From Flavobacteriales bacterium UBA7666 (GTDB lineage Bacteria > Bacteroidota > Bacteroidia > Flavobacteriales_D > Crocinitomicaceae): 64,000 nt of DNA. The DNA lies in NCBI GenBank assembly GCA_002483265.1, contig DLHO01000008.1, positions 62,001 through 126,000 of the forward strand, given 5' to 3'. Position 1 is the stretch's first letter, and each line of letters opens with the position of its first letter. Made by a program: the position numbers and the translations under genes. The notes beneath the pieces were generated by a model. It was not told the origin of the DNA and did not search any database. It saw only the letters and a list, made by a program, of their open reading frames with translations. Below are positions 1-7,172 of this stretch, in pieces.

Positions 1-358
1 TCCTCCTTCCAAGTTCGGAGTTGTTGAAATTACCCGTCAAAGAGTTAGACCCGAAACAGATATCAATACTTCTGAGACTTGTCCTACTTGTAACGGAACA
101 GGTGAAGTACAAGCGTCCATTCTTTTCGCTGAAGAAATTGAAATGAATTTGAATTTCCTGTTAGGGGATAAGAAGGAGAAAAAAATATCCCTCTTGGTTC
201 ACCCATACTTAGAAGCTTACTTCAAAAAAGGATTGATATCCAAACGATGGAAGTGGTTTTTAAAATATAAAAAATGGGTAGATGTGCGTGGCGTTACGTC
301 ACAACATCTTCTGGAATATAGTTTCCGGGATAAAGATAATAACGAAATTGCTCTCTAG
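1..358 (+). CDS. Ribonuclease E/G family protein, C-terminal part
   Basis: Reading from base 2 gives an open frame to the TAG at 356-358, with its 5' part outside the window. The visible 118 residues hold the end of the RNase E/G catalytic region: FGVVEITRQRVRP followed by the zinc-link motif CPTCNGTGE, which in this family joins two protomers through a metal. After it comes a short C-terminal domain, not the long disordered scaffold of Escherichia RNase E, so it is closer to RNase G. The family cleaves single-stranded RNA in rRNA maturation and mRNA decay. The next gene starts 2 nt after the stop, suggesting cotranscription. Family assignment is firm; the choice between E and G is inferred. 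Confidence 0.9.
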   Translation, partial: PPSKFGVVEITRQRVRPETDINTSETCPTCNGTGEVQASILFAEEIEMNLNFLLGDKKEKKISLLVHPYLEAYFKKGLISKRWKWFLKYKKWVDVRGVTSQHLLEYSFRDKDNNEIAL

Positions 359-360
359 AA

Positions 361-837
361 ATGGGGGGCAATTTCTCGTTTCTGGAAGCTAAGCACAAAA
401 TTGAATCCTATTGCGCTTACCAGGATAGAAGTCATTTTGAAGTAAAAAACAAATTATTTTTCTGGGGAATAAATTCCGATCAATCTGATCAGTTATTGGC
501 GTATTTGATCGAGAATAAATTCCTGGATGAGGGTCGCTTTGCGGAATCCTATGTTTCAGGAAAATTGCGGATCAAACATTGGGGAAGAATTAAGATCAAA
601 CAAGGATTGAGATTGAAACAAATCTCCGAAAAAATCATTCAATTGGCATTTAAGACCATTGATCCGGACGAATACTTTTCAATTCTTAAGAAGGAAATTG
701 AAAAAAAACAAAGGGATCTCTCGAATGAAAAAGATCCCTGGAAAAAGAAAGCGAAAGTACTTCGATATGCTCAATCAAAAGGTTTTGAAAACGATTTGAT
801 TTATGAGGCGTTGGCTTCGCTTGAAGAGGAGGATTAA
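361..837 (+). CDS. recX: RecX family regulatory protein
   Basis: This 158-residue, strongly basic helical protein matches the RecX family, which binds RecA filaments and modulates their activity. Visible hallmarks are the repeated three-helix units: residues ~10-60 (ending LIENKFLDEGRFAESYV, the most conserved RecX segment), then WGRIKIKQGLRLKQISEKII, and a C-terminal repeat rich in Lys and Glu. The length fits the family. The ATG lies 2 nt after the RNase E/G stop, so the two probably share a transcript. recX often sits beside recA, but no recA is in the window. The next gene is on the opposite strand, 81 nt away. Confidence 0.85.
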   Translation: MGGNFSFLEAKHKIESYCAYQDRSHFEVKNKLFFWGINSDQSDQLLAYLIENKFLDEGRFAESYVSGKLRIKHWGRIKIKQGLRLKQISEKIIQLAFKTIDPDEYFSILKKEIEKKQRDLSNEKDPWKKKAKVLRYAQSKGFENDLIYEALASLEEED

Positions 838-918
838 TGTCCATGTCTCGATGCTTCCGCCATGTCAGTTCGAGTAGTGAAACGTATCGAGAACACAAGG
901 CGAAAACTCCACATGACA

Positions 919-1545
919 TTACTTGAAACTAGATTCTTTAAACAATCCCAACATTTTTTTCTTATCAGCATCGTTGTTGTAAGAAATAGTCACTGTCATG
1001 AACTTGCCTTTAACCAAGGCGTTCATCAGTAATTGCGTTGTAAAGACTTTTGCTTCACGGTCATTCAGAGAAAGTTCGTAAGTGTCGAACGTGACTCCGT
1101 TTACTTTTAGAGTTCCAGCTACCGTATCAGCGAAAATCCGTTGGTCCAGGTAATTGTTATAGATCAACTGGTGATTTTGAGCGATAACTCGTTTGTAAGA
1201 AGCCTCATCTCCGGAGAATTCTTCCCAGCTAGACTGAAAATTGTTCTCGAAGTTCTTTTGAAATGCTAAAGTACGTTTGATACCCGACATATTGGAAGTG
1301 GTATCGTCAACTAATTCTTTACTGCGCTCATCCATTGACTCCAAACTGGATTTATTGGTAATAATCCAATTGTCAGGAAACTCCATAGTCCAGCCCAAAG
1401 CCTGACTTGTAAATTTATTTCCATTGAAAGTGCCTTCATCTACTTCTTTTGAATAATCCTTTTTCGTTGGGCCTCCACATGCACCTAATACAAAAAGTGC
1501 GATTGACAAAGCCGGAATAATGGTGTGTTTTAGATTCAATTTCAT
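919..1545 (-). CDS. Predicted lipoprotein of unknown function
   Basis: A 208-residue protein with a lipoprotein signal peptide: basic start MKLNLKH, a hydrophobic run, then lipobox LGAC with Cys at about residue 23, followed by GGPTKKDYS. The mature part has a segment LGWTMEFPDNWIITN near residue 50 that resembles the beta-strand start of PsbP/Mog1-like lipoproteins often annotated only as hypothetical in Bacteroidetes. The rest is mixed alpha/beta with no catalytic motif. It is expected in the periplasm, anchored to a membrane. It lies 17 nt downstream of the reverse-strand secreted protein at 1563-2954 and may share its transcript. The function is not recognised. Confidence 0.7.
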   Translation of the reverse strand: MKLNLKHTIIPALSIALFVLGACGGPTKKDYSKEVDEGTFNGNKFTSQALGWTMEFPDNWIITNKSSLESMDERSKELVDDTTSNMSGIKRTLAFQKNFENNFQSSWEEFSGDEASYKRVIAQNHQLIYNNYLDQRIFADTVAGTLKVNGVTFDTYELSLNDREAKVFTTQLLMNALVKGKFMTVTISYNNDADKKKMLGLFKESSFK

Positions 1546-1562
1546 ATTGCTGGATTTTGGTA

Positions 1563-2954
1563 TTAAATAACAATTAGTTTTCGAATAATCTCTTGTGATT
1601 TATCTTCATCATCGTAAAAATGTATTTTTATTTGGTATGTTCCGGCAGAAAAATCCACTGGAATTTCCGTATAACTAAAATACTCACTCTTACCACTTGA
1701 AATTTGTTTTCCATTTAGATCATAAATTTGCCATTCGGTTCTTACAGTTTCAATTGGAATGGTCATAAAAATAGATTCTGAACTGGAAATCGGATTTGGA
1801 AACAGTTCAATTTCGTTCGTAAGTGGAAATGATTGGAGCATTTTTTCCTGATCGAAATGCAACAGGAATAAACCGTATTGTCTGTCTGAAACAAGTAACC
1901 TTTTTGAAGGAAGGTCTGCAAATATCCCCCAATTCCCATTCATTTTGTAAGCACTTTCATCCGGATACGTATCATAATGAGCAACTTCCAGAGGAACAGT
2001 ATAACGCAGATCAAAAATCCGGATGCCTTCATTGTAATAAGCTACAAATGCAAAATCATTCGTTGCTTTGATATTGTGAGGAACAGAACCGTTTTGATAA
2101 TTGGTTCCGAAGTAATTTTTGATCGTTACCAATGTGCCATCGAAACTGCAGTTCTTTACACGCTTTCCGTTGGTTTCATCTGCAAATAAATAACGGGTTC
2201 CGTCCGGAGTTAACCACCCCTGATGATTATAGCCCTGATCGGTGTAAATAGATTTAGAATCCAGGTAAACAGGTGCGTTGGTATTGGTGAAATTGTAAAC
2301 TCTTAGTCCGTCATACCCACAATTTAAAATAGCTGTGCCGTTTCGTACATAAATATCATGAACTTCATTCACATCATTTGGTCCGCTCCATAATTCTTGC
2401 AAGACCAATGGATCTGCTAAAGAGAAGATCTTCATGGGAGCATCAATCACCTGAGTGTTGACCGTGCTTCTATGAATGCAGGAATAGAATTTTTCCTGAA
2501 TTGGATCAATGAAAATATTGTGAACACGCCCGAATTGAAGTGTATCTTCTTTTGCCAAATGAATGGAATCCGGCAGGTATTGAAGATCTATGATTTGAAG
2601 ACTGCTAACCCCCTCATCACAAACGGCATAGAGGTAGTGTTTAAAGACTGCGTATTCACGATGCTGCACAAAAGTGCTCGAATAGCGTCCTTTTACAAAT
2701 CCTTTCGGGATCAATTTGTCCTCATTAGTAATAAGGAAAACATGGGTTCCTTCCGTTGAGCCGATTACGGCGTATTCATTACCATTTTGTACAAAACCAA
2801 AACAATCGGAATAGCGGACTTTGGAAGAGTTTGAGATCAGACTATCCTGGTGCCATTGATCTAAAAAGGTGACATTCTGAAATGATTGAGCAAATAACGC
2901 ATTATTCCAACAGAAAGAAAATACTAAAAATGCTATTTGAGAAGTCCATTTCAT
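1563..2954 (-). CDS. Secreted LVIVD-type beta-propeller protein with T9SS sorting tail
   Basis: I place the start at the ATG at 2954 because it gives a clean signal peptide (MKWTSQIAFLVFSFCW...LFAQ); a longer frame to 3032 would add an unlikely leader. The 463-residue product has repeated segments such as LQIIDLQYLPD, MKIFSLADPLVLQ, LRVYNFTNTNAPVYL and IRIFDLRYTVPLEVA, the pattern of LVIVD/choice-of-anchor B repeats that build a beta-propeller. The C-terminal ~80 residues (FPNPISSS ... YDLNGKQI ... GTYQIKI) form a type A sorting domain, so it is exported through the outer membrane by type IX secretion and cell-surface attached or released. The ligand is unknown. Confidence 0.8.
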   Translation of the reverse strand: MKWTSQIAFLVFSFCWNNALFAQSFQNVTFLDQWHQDSLISNSSKVRYSDCFGFVQNGNEYAVIGSTEGTHVFLITNEDKLIPKGFVKGRYSSTFVQHREYAVFKHYLYAVCDEGVSSLQIIDLQYLPDSIHLAKEDTLQFGRVHNIFIDPIQEKFYSCIHRSTVNTQVIDAPMKIFSLADPLVLQELWSGPNDVNEVHDIYVRNGTAILNCGYDGLRVYNFTNTNAPVYLDSKSIYTDQGYNHQGWLTPDGTRYLFADETNGKRVKNCSFDGTLVTIKNYFGTNYQNGSVPHNIKATNDFAFVAYYNEGIRIFDLRYTVPLEVAHYDTYPDESAYKMNGNWGIFADLPSKRLLVSDRQYGLFLLHFDQEKMLQSFPLTNEIELFPNPISSSESIFMTIPIETVRTEWQIYDLNGKQISSGKSEYFSYTEIPVDFSAGTYQIKIHFYDDEDKSQEIIRKLIVI

Positions 2955-3092
2955 GTAATCCAAAGATAGTGAATATTCAAAGTGAACTTTGCCTATACCT
3001 TTAAATGTACCGAATAAGATGTGAAAGGTCAATGTTATTTAGGCTTCTGTGCAAAGTTGTTCTAGGACAGGCATAACCTATAATGAAGCATT

Positions 3093-3296
3093 GGTAAAGC
3101 ATAGTTATCCCATGGATAAAGCATAGATAAGAGTCAGCGTTAGCTGACGAAGACTGAGGCTCCGTCTCACAAGACGGAAAAGCCGATGGACCTAGTTAAT
3201 CCATAAATGAAACATGAATATTCCATAGATAGAGCATAGATTAAGTATAGATACCCCACCTTTCAAGTATGGATATAGCATAGATAAAGCATAGAT
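3093..3296. repeat. Dispersed and tandem 14-bp GATAAAGCATAGAT-like repeats
   Basis: The 556-nt gap between 2954 and 3511 holds no convincing gene. It contains five direct copies of a 14-mer close to GATAAAGCATAGAT: 3093-3106, 3115-3128, 3228-3241, 3272-3285 and 3283-3296, the last two overlapping with an 11-nt period. Shorter relatives (CCATAGATAGAG, AAGTATAGATA) lie between them. The role is unknown. Confidence 0.6.
3133..3177. other. Pair of short perfect hairpins inside the repeat field
   Basis: GTCAGC-GTTA-GCTGAC (3133-3148) and CCGTCT-CACA-AGACGG (3162-3177) are two perfect 6-bp stems with 4-nt loops, 13 nt apart. The second can be extended by GGCT/AGCC pairing outside a 3-nt bulge. No T-run follows, so this is not a plain terminator; REP-like or structured RNA remain possible. 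Confidence 0.55.
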
Positions 3297-3407
3297 ATAG
3301 CGATGATTGTATATATTTTTAACACTGGAATGATATATTTGACAGGATCATGCTCAGTTAACGCATCGACGGAATATTTTCATTCGGGTTCCTCGATTGA
3401 TAATTGA

Positions 3408-3423
3408 ATCAGCCGCGGCTGAT
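3408..3423. other. GC-rich perfect palindrome upstream of the GT2 gene
   Basis: ATCAGCCGCGGCTGAT is a perfect 16-bp palindrome in an AT-rich setting, 87 nt before the GTG start at 3511. It could be a regulator-binding site or a hairpin in the leader. No T-run follows. Confidence 0.5.
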
Positions 3424-3510
3424 CAAAATCGATAATTCTTCCCCTTTTCGCTTTTGAATTCTCAACGATAGCGGAATTTGACTATTTTTATCACCTGAAA
3501 TTAAACCCAC

Positions 3511-4224
3511 GTGACGCGAGCAGTTGTAATTATCCCAACGTATAATGAAAAAGAGAATGTTGAGCGTATGGCTCAAGCAGTAATGGGCTTGCCTGTTGCG
3601 ATCGATATTCTTTTTGTAGACGATAACTCTCCTGATGGAACTGCTTCCATTATTCGCGATCTGATTGCGCAATTTCCGAACCGTATTTTCCTAGAAGAAA
3701 GACAAGGGAAATTGGGATTGGGAACGGCATACATTCATGGGTTTAAATGGTCTTTAAATCAGAATTACGAATACATATTTGAAATGGACTGCGATTTTTC
3801 GCACAATCCGTTAGATCTGCCCAGATTATTGGAAGCATGCACTCAGAAAGGTGCTGATGTGAGTATTGGTTCACGCTATACAAAAGGAGGAAAGGTTCAG
3901 AATTGGCCGATGGGTCGGATCTTGATGTCTTATTTCGCTTCCGTTTATGTTCGAATGATCTTGTTTATCGGGATTTCAGATACAACTGCCGGATTTATGT
4001 GTTATTCAAATAAAGTGCTTAGAGCGATCGATTTGGATAATATTCATTTCAAAGGATATGCATTCCAGATTGAAATGAAGTATGCAGCGAAGAAAAAAGG
4101 TTTTAAACTAATTGAAGTTCCGATCACGTTTATAGATCGTCAATTTGGAGAATCTAAAATGTCTTCAAGTATTTTCAAAGAAGCCTTCTTTGGAGTTTGG
4201 AAAATGAGAAATTTGAAAGTGTAA
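3511..4224 (+). CDS. Polyprenol (dolichyl)-phosphate mannose synthase-like GT2
   Basis: A 237-residue family 2 glycosyltransferase resembling Dpm1, which moves a sugar from a nucleotide donor onto polyprenyl phosphate at the cytoplasmic membrane. It opens with VVIIPTYNEKENVE, then LFVDDNSPDGT (residues ~33-43), EMDCDFSHNP (the metal-binding DxD region, ~90), and YTKGGKVQNWP/GYAFQIEMKY further on, all Dpm1-class landmarks. The start is the GTG at 3511: an in-frame TAA lies at 3502-3504 and the fold begins at residue 4, so no other start is reasonable. It has no long C-terminal membrane domain. Its TAA overlaps the ATG of the dihydroorotase gene (TAATG), indicating an operon with translational coupling. 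Confidence 0.88.
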   Translation: MTRAVVIIPTYNEKENVERMAQAVMGLPVAIDILFVDDNSPDGTASIIRDLIAQFPNRIFLEERQGKLGLGTAYIHGFKWSLNQNYEYIFEMDCDFSHNPLDLPRLLEACTQKGADVSIGSRYTKGGKVQNWPMGRILMSYFASVYVRMILFIGISDTTAGFMCYSNKVLRAIDLDNIHFKGYAFQIEMKYAAKKKGFKLIEVPITFIDRQFGESKMSSSIFKEAFFGVWKMRNLKV

Positions 4225-5561
4225 TGGCAAAGATTTTACTGAAAGGCGCAACGCTTGTAAATGAGGGGAAGGAATTTGTTGCAGATGTTTTGCTGGATGG
4301 AAAACGTATTTCTAAAATTGCGTCTTCTATTTCTGTAGACGGATCGGTAACAGAAATCAATTGTGAAGGTTTGCACTTGCTTCCGGGATGTATCGATGAT
4401 CAGGTACATTTCAGAGAACCCGGTTTAACGCATAAGGCGAATATTCAATCGGAATCCAGAGCAGCTGTTGCAGGAGGAATTACTTCTTTCATGGAAATGC
4501 CCAATACGGTTCCAAATACACTGACACAGGAATTGCTGGAGGCAAAATACCTACGGGCTTCTGAAGTCTCTCCGGCAAACTACTCTTTTTTCATGGGGGC
4601 GTCGAATGATAACTATGAAGAGGTGATGAAAACAAACATTCAGGATGTTTGTGGGGTCAAAATATTCATGGGTTCATCTACGGGAAATATGTTGGTAGAT
4701 AATACCAGTACGCTGGAACATTTATTTGCTAATGTCCCTATGCTGATTGCTACTCATTGCGAAGATGAAGCGACGATCAGAAAGAATCTGGAAGAATACA
4801 AAGAACAATACGGTGAAGATATTCCCATGTCTGCTCATCCATTAATCCGAAGTGCCGAAGCGTGTTACTTGTCTTCTTCTAAAGCGGTAGAACTGGCTAA
4901 AAAGAACAATACGAGATTACATATTCTACATATTTCAACAGGAATTGAAACGGAACTTTTTCGAAATGATATTCCTTTGGAGCAAAAACGAATAACTGCA
5001 GAAGCGTGTGTGCACCATTTATGGTTCTCAGATGCAGATTATGAAAATAAAGGAGCTTGGATCAAATGGAATCCGGCGGTGAAAACAGCTGCTGACAGAG
5101 ATCAGATTTGGCAGGCACTTTTGGATAACCGCATTGATGTGATTGCAACAGATCACGCACCACATACGATCGAAGAAAAACAACAAAAATATTTGCAGGC
5201 ACCTTCAGGTGGGCCATTGGTTCAGCATGCTTTACTTGCGATGTTGGATGCCTCGGCAAATGGAAAAATCCCGTTGGTGCGGGTAGTTGAAAAAATGGCG
5301 CATGCAGTTGCTGTTTGTTTTCAAATCAAAGACCGTGGATTTTTGAGAGAAGGCTATTTTGCAGATTTGGTGTTGGTTGATTTGAATAAGAAATCGACAG
5401 TGACAAAAGAATCCTTACTTTATCAATGCAACTGGTCTCCGTTTGAAGGAACAACTTTCTCTTCATGCATTGAAAAGACTTTTGTAAATGGCGAATTGGT
5501 TTATGATAATGGCCAGTTGACGGGTGCTCAAGCCGGAGAACGGATGTTATTTAACCGATGA
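4224..5561 (+). CDS. pyrC: Dihydroorotase
   Basis: A 445-residue amidohydrolase that closes carbamoyl-aspartate to dihydroorotate in pyrimidine synthesis. Metal-site motifs are visible: DDQVHFREPG (residues ~62-71; HxR pair), GGITSFMEMPNTVP, CGVKIFMGSSTGNM (the Lys region of class I enzymes), ATHCEDE, LHILHIST and IATDHAPHT near residue 305. I prefer the ATG at 4224, which overlaps the preceding stop by 1 nt and gives MAKILLKGATLVN; a start 27 nt upstream is possible but adds residues untypical of the family. Allantoinase is a related alternative, but the motif set and length favour dihydroorotase. It overlaps the next gene by 4 nt. Confidence 0.9.
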   Translation: MAKILLKGATLVNEGKEFVADVLLDGKRISKIASSISVDGSVTEINCEGLHLLPGCIDDQVHFREPGLTHKANIQSESRAAVAGGITSFMEMPNTVPNTLTQELLEAKYLRASEVSPANYSFFMGASNDNYEEVMKTNIQDVCGVKIFMGSSTGNMLVDNTSTLEHLFANVPMLIATHCEDEATIRKNLEEYKEQYGEDIPMSAHPLIRSAEACYLSSSKAVELAKKNNTRLHILHISTGIETELFRNDIPLEQKRITAEACVHHLWFSDADYENKGAWIKWNPAVKTAADRDQIWQALLDNRIDVIATDHAPHTIEEKQQKYLQAPSGGPLVQHALLAMLDASANGKIPLVRVVEKMAHAVAVCFQIKDRGFLREGYFADLVLVDLNKKSTVTKESLLYQCNWSPFEGTTFSSCIEKTFVNGELVYDNGQLTGAQAGERMLFNR

Positions 5562-5911
5562 AAAGAATCCTTGGCATAATCGTTTTAATGCTCTTGCAGT
5601 CATGCAACAGCGAACTTCGGGGTCTGGAAAAGCCTGATAACCTGATTCCAAAAGATCAAATGATCGATTTGATGACGGACATGCTTATTCTGGAAGGTCA
5701 TATTCAAACAACGTATTCTACTGTAAATCGTTATTATAAAGTAATGACTGCTTCCGGAAGATATTATTTGAAGAGCAAACACATTACTGAAAAGCAATAC
5801 GAAGATTCATTCGTTTATTATACAAGCACTCACGAGGATTACAAAGTGATGTTGGAGAAAGTCATGGAAAACTTACAGAAAGAATCCATTGAATTGCAAA
5901 AGAAACCTTAG
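5558..5911 (+). CDS. DUF4296 lipoprotein
   Basis: A 117-residue protein with signal MKRILGIIVLMLLQSC, the Cys at residue 16 being the likely lipidation site. Residues ~25-110 carry the DUF4296 pattern: PDNLIPKDQMIDLMTDMLILEG followed by helices with YYLKSKHITEKQYEDSFVYY. The family is restricted to Bacteroidetes and has no known function. The ATG overlaps the dihydroorotase stop (ATGA), so it is very likely translationally coupled to the upstream genes. The gene after it is convergent and overlaps its stop region by 4 nt. Confidence 0.82.
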   Translation: MKRILGIIVLMLLQSCNSELRGLEKPDNLIPKDQMIDLMTDMLILEGHIQTTYSTVNRYYKVMTASGRYYLKSKHITEKQYEDSFVYYTSTHEDYKVMLEKVMENLQKESIELQKKP

Positions 5912-6618
5912 TGACATTCGGATTTAATGGAAGTCATCAGCTTTTTAAATTCAGCATTGTATTGACCTTCATTGAACCACACTTTTTGATTCGCCAAAAT
6001 ACAATTCCACCATCCATATCTTAAGACTTCAATTCGTGCCCATAATTCCTGGTTCGGGGCATTCCAATGCTGCTCAAATGATTGGATTATTGGATTTGGA
6101 TCAAGCGCTTCGGCAATTTCTTTTTCGTGCATTTCTTTCCACAGATTCAATAAGGTTTTCCCTCCTTTTTCTAATGCGGTGATATAGGAACTGCATTCTT
6201 TGCAATATGGAGTGCCTTTTAATATTTTGGGCTGATTAAGAGCAATCACTGCTTTTTCGTGCAATAGACACTGCTCCTTGATATTTGCCAGTCTCATTTT
6301 TTTGATAGTGGTCCAATAGTCACTTTTCGGATATTCCATTTGTTCCAATTCGGTTATGAAATTGCCACATTCAAATTGAATACCTTTTACTTTCAGATAA
6401 GCGGTGTCTTTTGGTTGGTAAGCTAAATAGGGTTGACTTAACTCGGATGATTGGATTAAGGTATAATACACATTTTGAACCTGTTGGTAATTCGCTTTGG
6501 AACTATCAATGATCCCGTTAAAAAGACAAGATCCTTCATACCAATCAAAGTTGAGTTCTTGTGCATGAATAAATGCAGATGAGCTTAAGAGGCTGAATGC
6601 TAAAAGAATGGTTTTCAT
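5908..6618 (-). CDS. Secreted protein of unknown function
   Basis: A 236-residue product with a signal peptide (MKTILLAFSLLSSSAFIHAQ, cleavage after AQ). The mature part is mostly helical and has seven cysteines, with CKEC near residue 140 as the only close pair. Trp-rich helices such as QHWNAPNQELWARIEVLRYGWWN occur near residues 180-205. I do not recognise the family. Its ATG overlaps the ruvC stop (ATGA), so it is probably expressed from the ruvC transcript. Its 3' end overlaps the convergent DUF4296 gene by 4 nt. Confidence 0.65.
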   Translation of the reverse strand: MKTILLAFSLLSSSAFIHAQELNFDWYEGSCLFNGIIDSSKANYQQVQNVYYTLIQSSELSQPYLAYQPKDTAYLKVKGIQFECGNFITELEQMEYPKSDYWTTIKKMRLANIKEQCLLHEKAVIALNQPKILKGTPYCKECSSYITALEKGGKTLLNLWKEMHEKEIAEALDPNPIIQSFEQHWNAPNQELWARIEVLRYGWWNCILANQKVWFNEGQYNAEFKKLMTSIKSECH

Positions 6619-7172
6619 CTTATTTTTCGTTCAGGATTTTTACTTAAAAAACTATTCCAACTACTTCCTTTACTTTTATTGTTTTCACCAATACCTTTTG
6701 AAAAGTGGTGACAAACGGCTGCTGCTAATCCATCTGTTGCATCCAGGTATTTTGGAAGTTCGTCAAAGCGAAGTAAGGTTTGAAGCATTGCGGCAACTTG
6801 TTCTTTGGATGCGTTTCCGTTTCCTGTAATAGATTGTTTGATTCGTTTCGGAGTATATTCTTCGTAAGGAATATTTCTTCTTAATGAAGCTGCAATGGCA
6901 ACACCTTGTGCTCTTCCAAGTTTTAGCATGGACTGAACATTCTTTCCAAAGAAAGGGGCTTCAATTGCCATTTCGTCAGGTTTGTACTCTTCCATCAATT
7001 CATCAATGCGGTCAAAAATACGTTTCAACTTATCCGGTTGATTATCGAGTTTGTTCAACTGGATTACTCCGAAGTTGAGCATTTCAATTTTCGTGCCTTG
7101 AATGTGGATTAATCCATATCCTAATACAGTTGTTCCGGGGTCAATCCCTAAAATTATTTTATCTTCGGCCAT
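6615..7172 (-). CDS. ruvC: Crossover junction endodeoxyribonuclease RuvC
   Basis: RuvC is the dimeric Holliday-junction resolvase acting with RuvAB in recombination. The frame begins MAEDKIILGIDPGT, where the Asp of GIDPGT is the first acidic catalytic residue; MAIEAPFFGKN supplies the Glu, and YLDATDGLAAAVCHHF near the C-terminus supplies the last two acids. From the ATG at 7172 the protein has 185 residues, the usual size; a longer open frame upstream would add ~99 residues with no RuvC similarity. The start codon overlaps by 2 nt the start of the divergent membrane-protein gene, so its promoter must lie inside that gene. Confidence 0.92.
   Translation of the reverse strand: MAEDKIILGIDPGTTVLGYGLIHIQGTKIEMLNFGVIQLNKLDNQPDKLKRIFDRIDELMEEYKPDEMAIEAPFFGKNVQSMLKLGRAQGVAIAASLRRNIPYEEYTPKRIKQSITGNGNASKEQVAAMLQTLLRFDELPKYLDATDGLAAAVCHHFSKGIGENNKSKGSSWNSFLSKNPERKIR

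Noticed and set aside
686..919. A reverse frame overlapping the end of recX and the gap after it
   Set aside because: It is the antisense shadow of recX for most of its length and has no family feature.
2955..3032. A longer start for the LVIVD/T9SS protein
   Set aside because: The extra 26 residues precede an excellent signal peptide that begins at the ATG at 2954, so the longer start would bury it.
3093..3296. The GATAAAGCATAGAT field as a CRISPR array
   Set aside because: Repeats are only 14 nt, irregularly spaced and without unique spacers of constant length; no cas gene is present.
3409..3672. An 87-codon reverse frame in the leader of the Dpm1-like gene
   Set aside because: It overlaps the start of a confidently identified gene on the other strand and has an unlikely amino acid composition.
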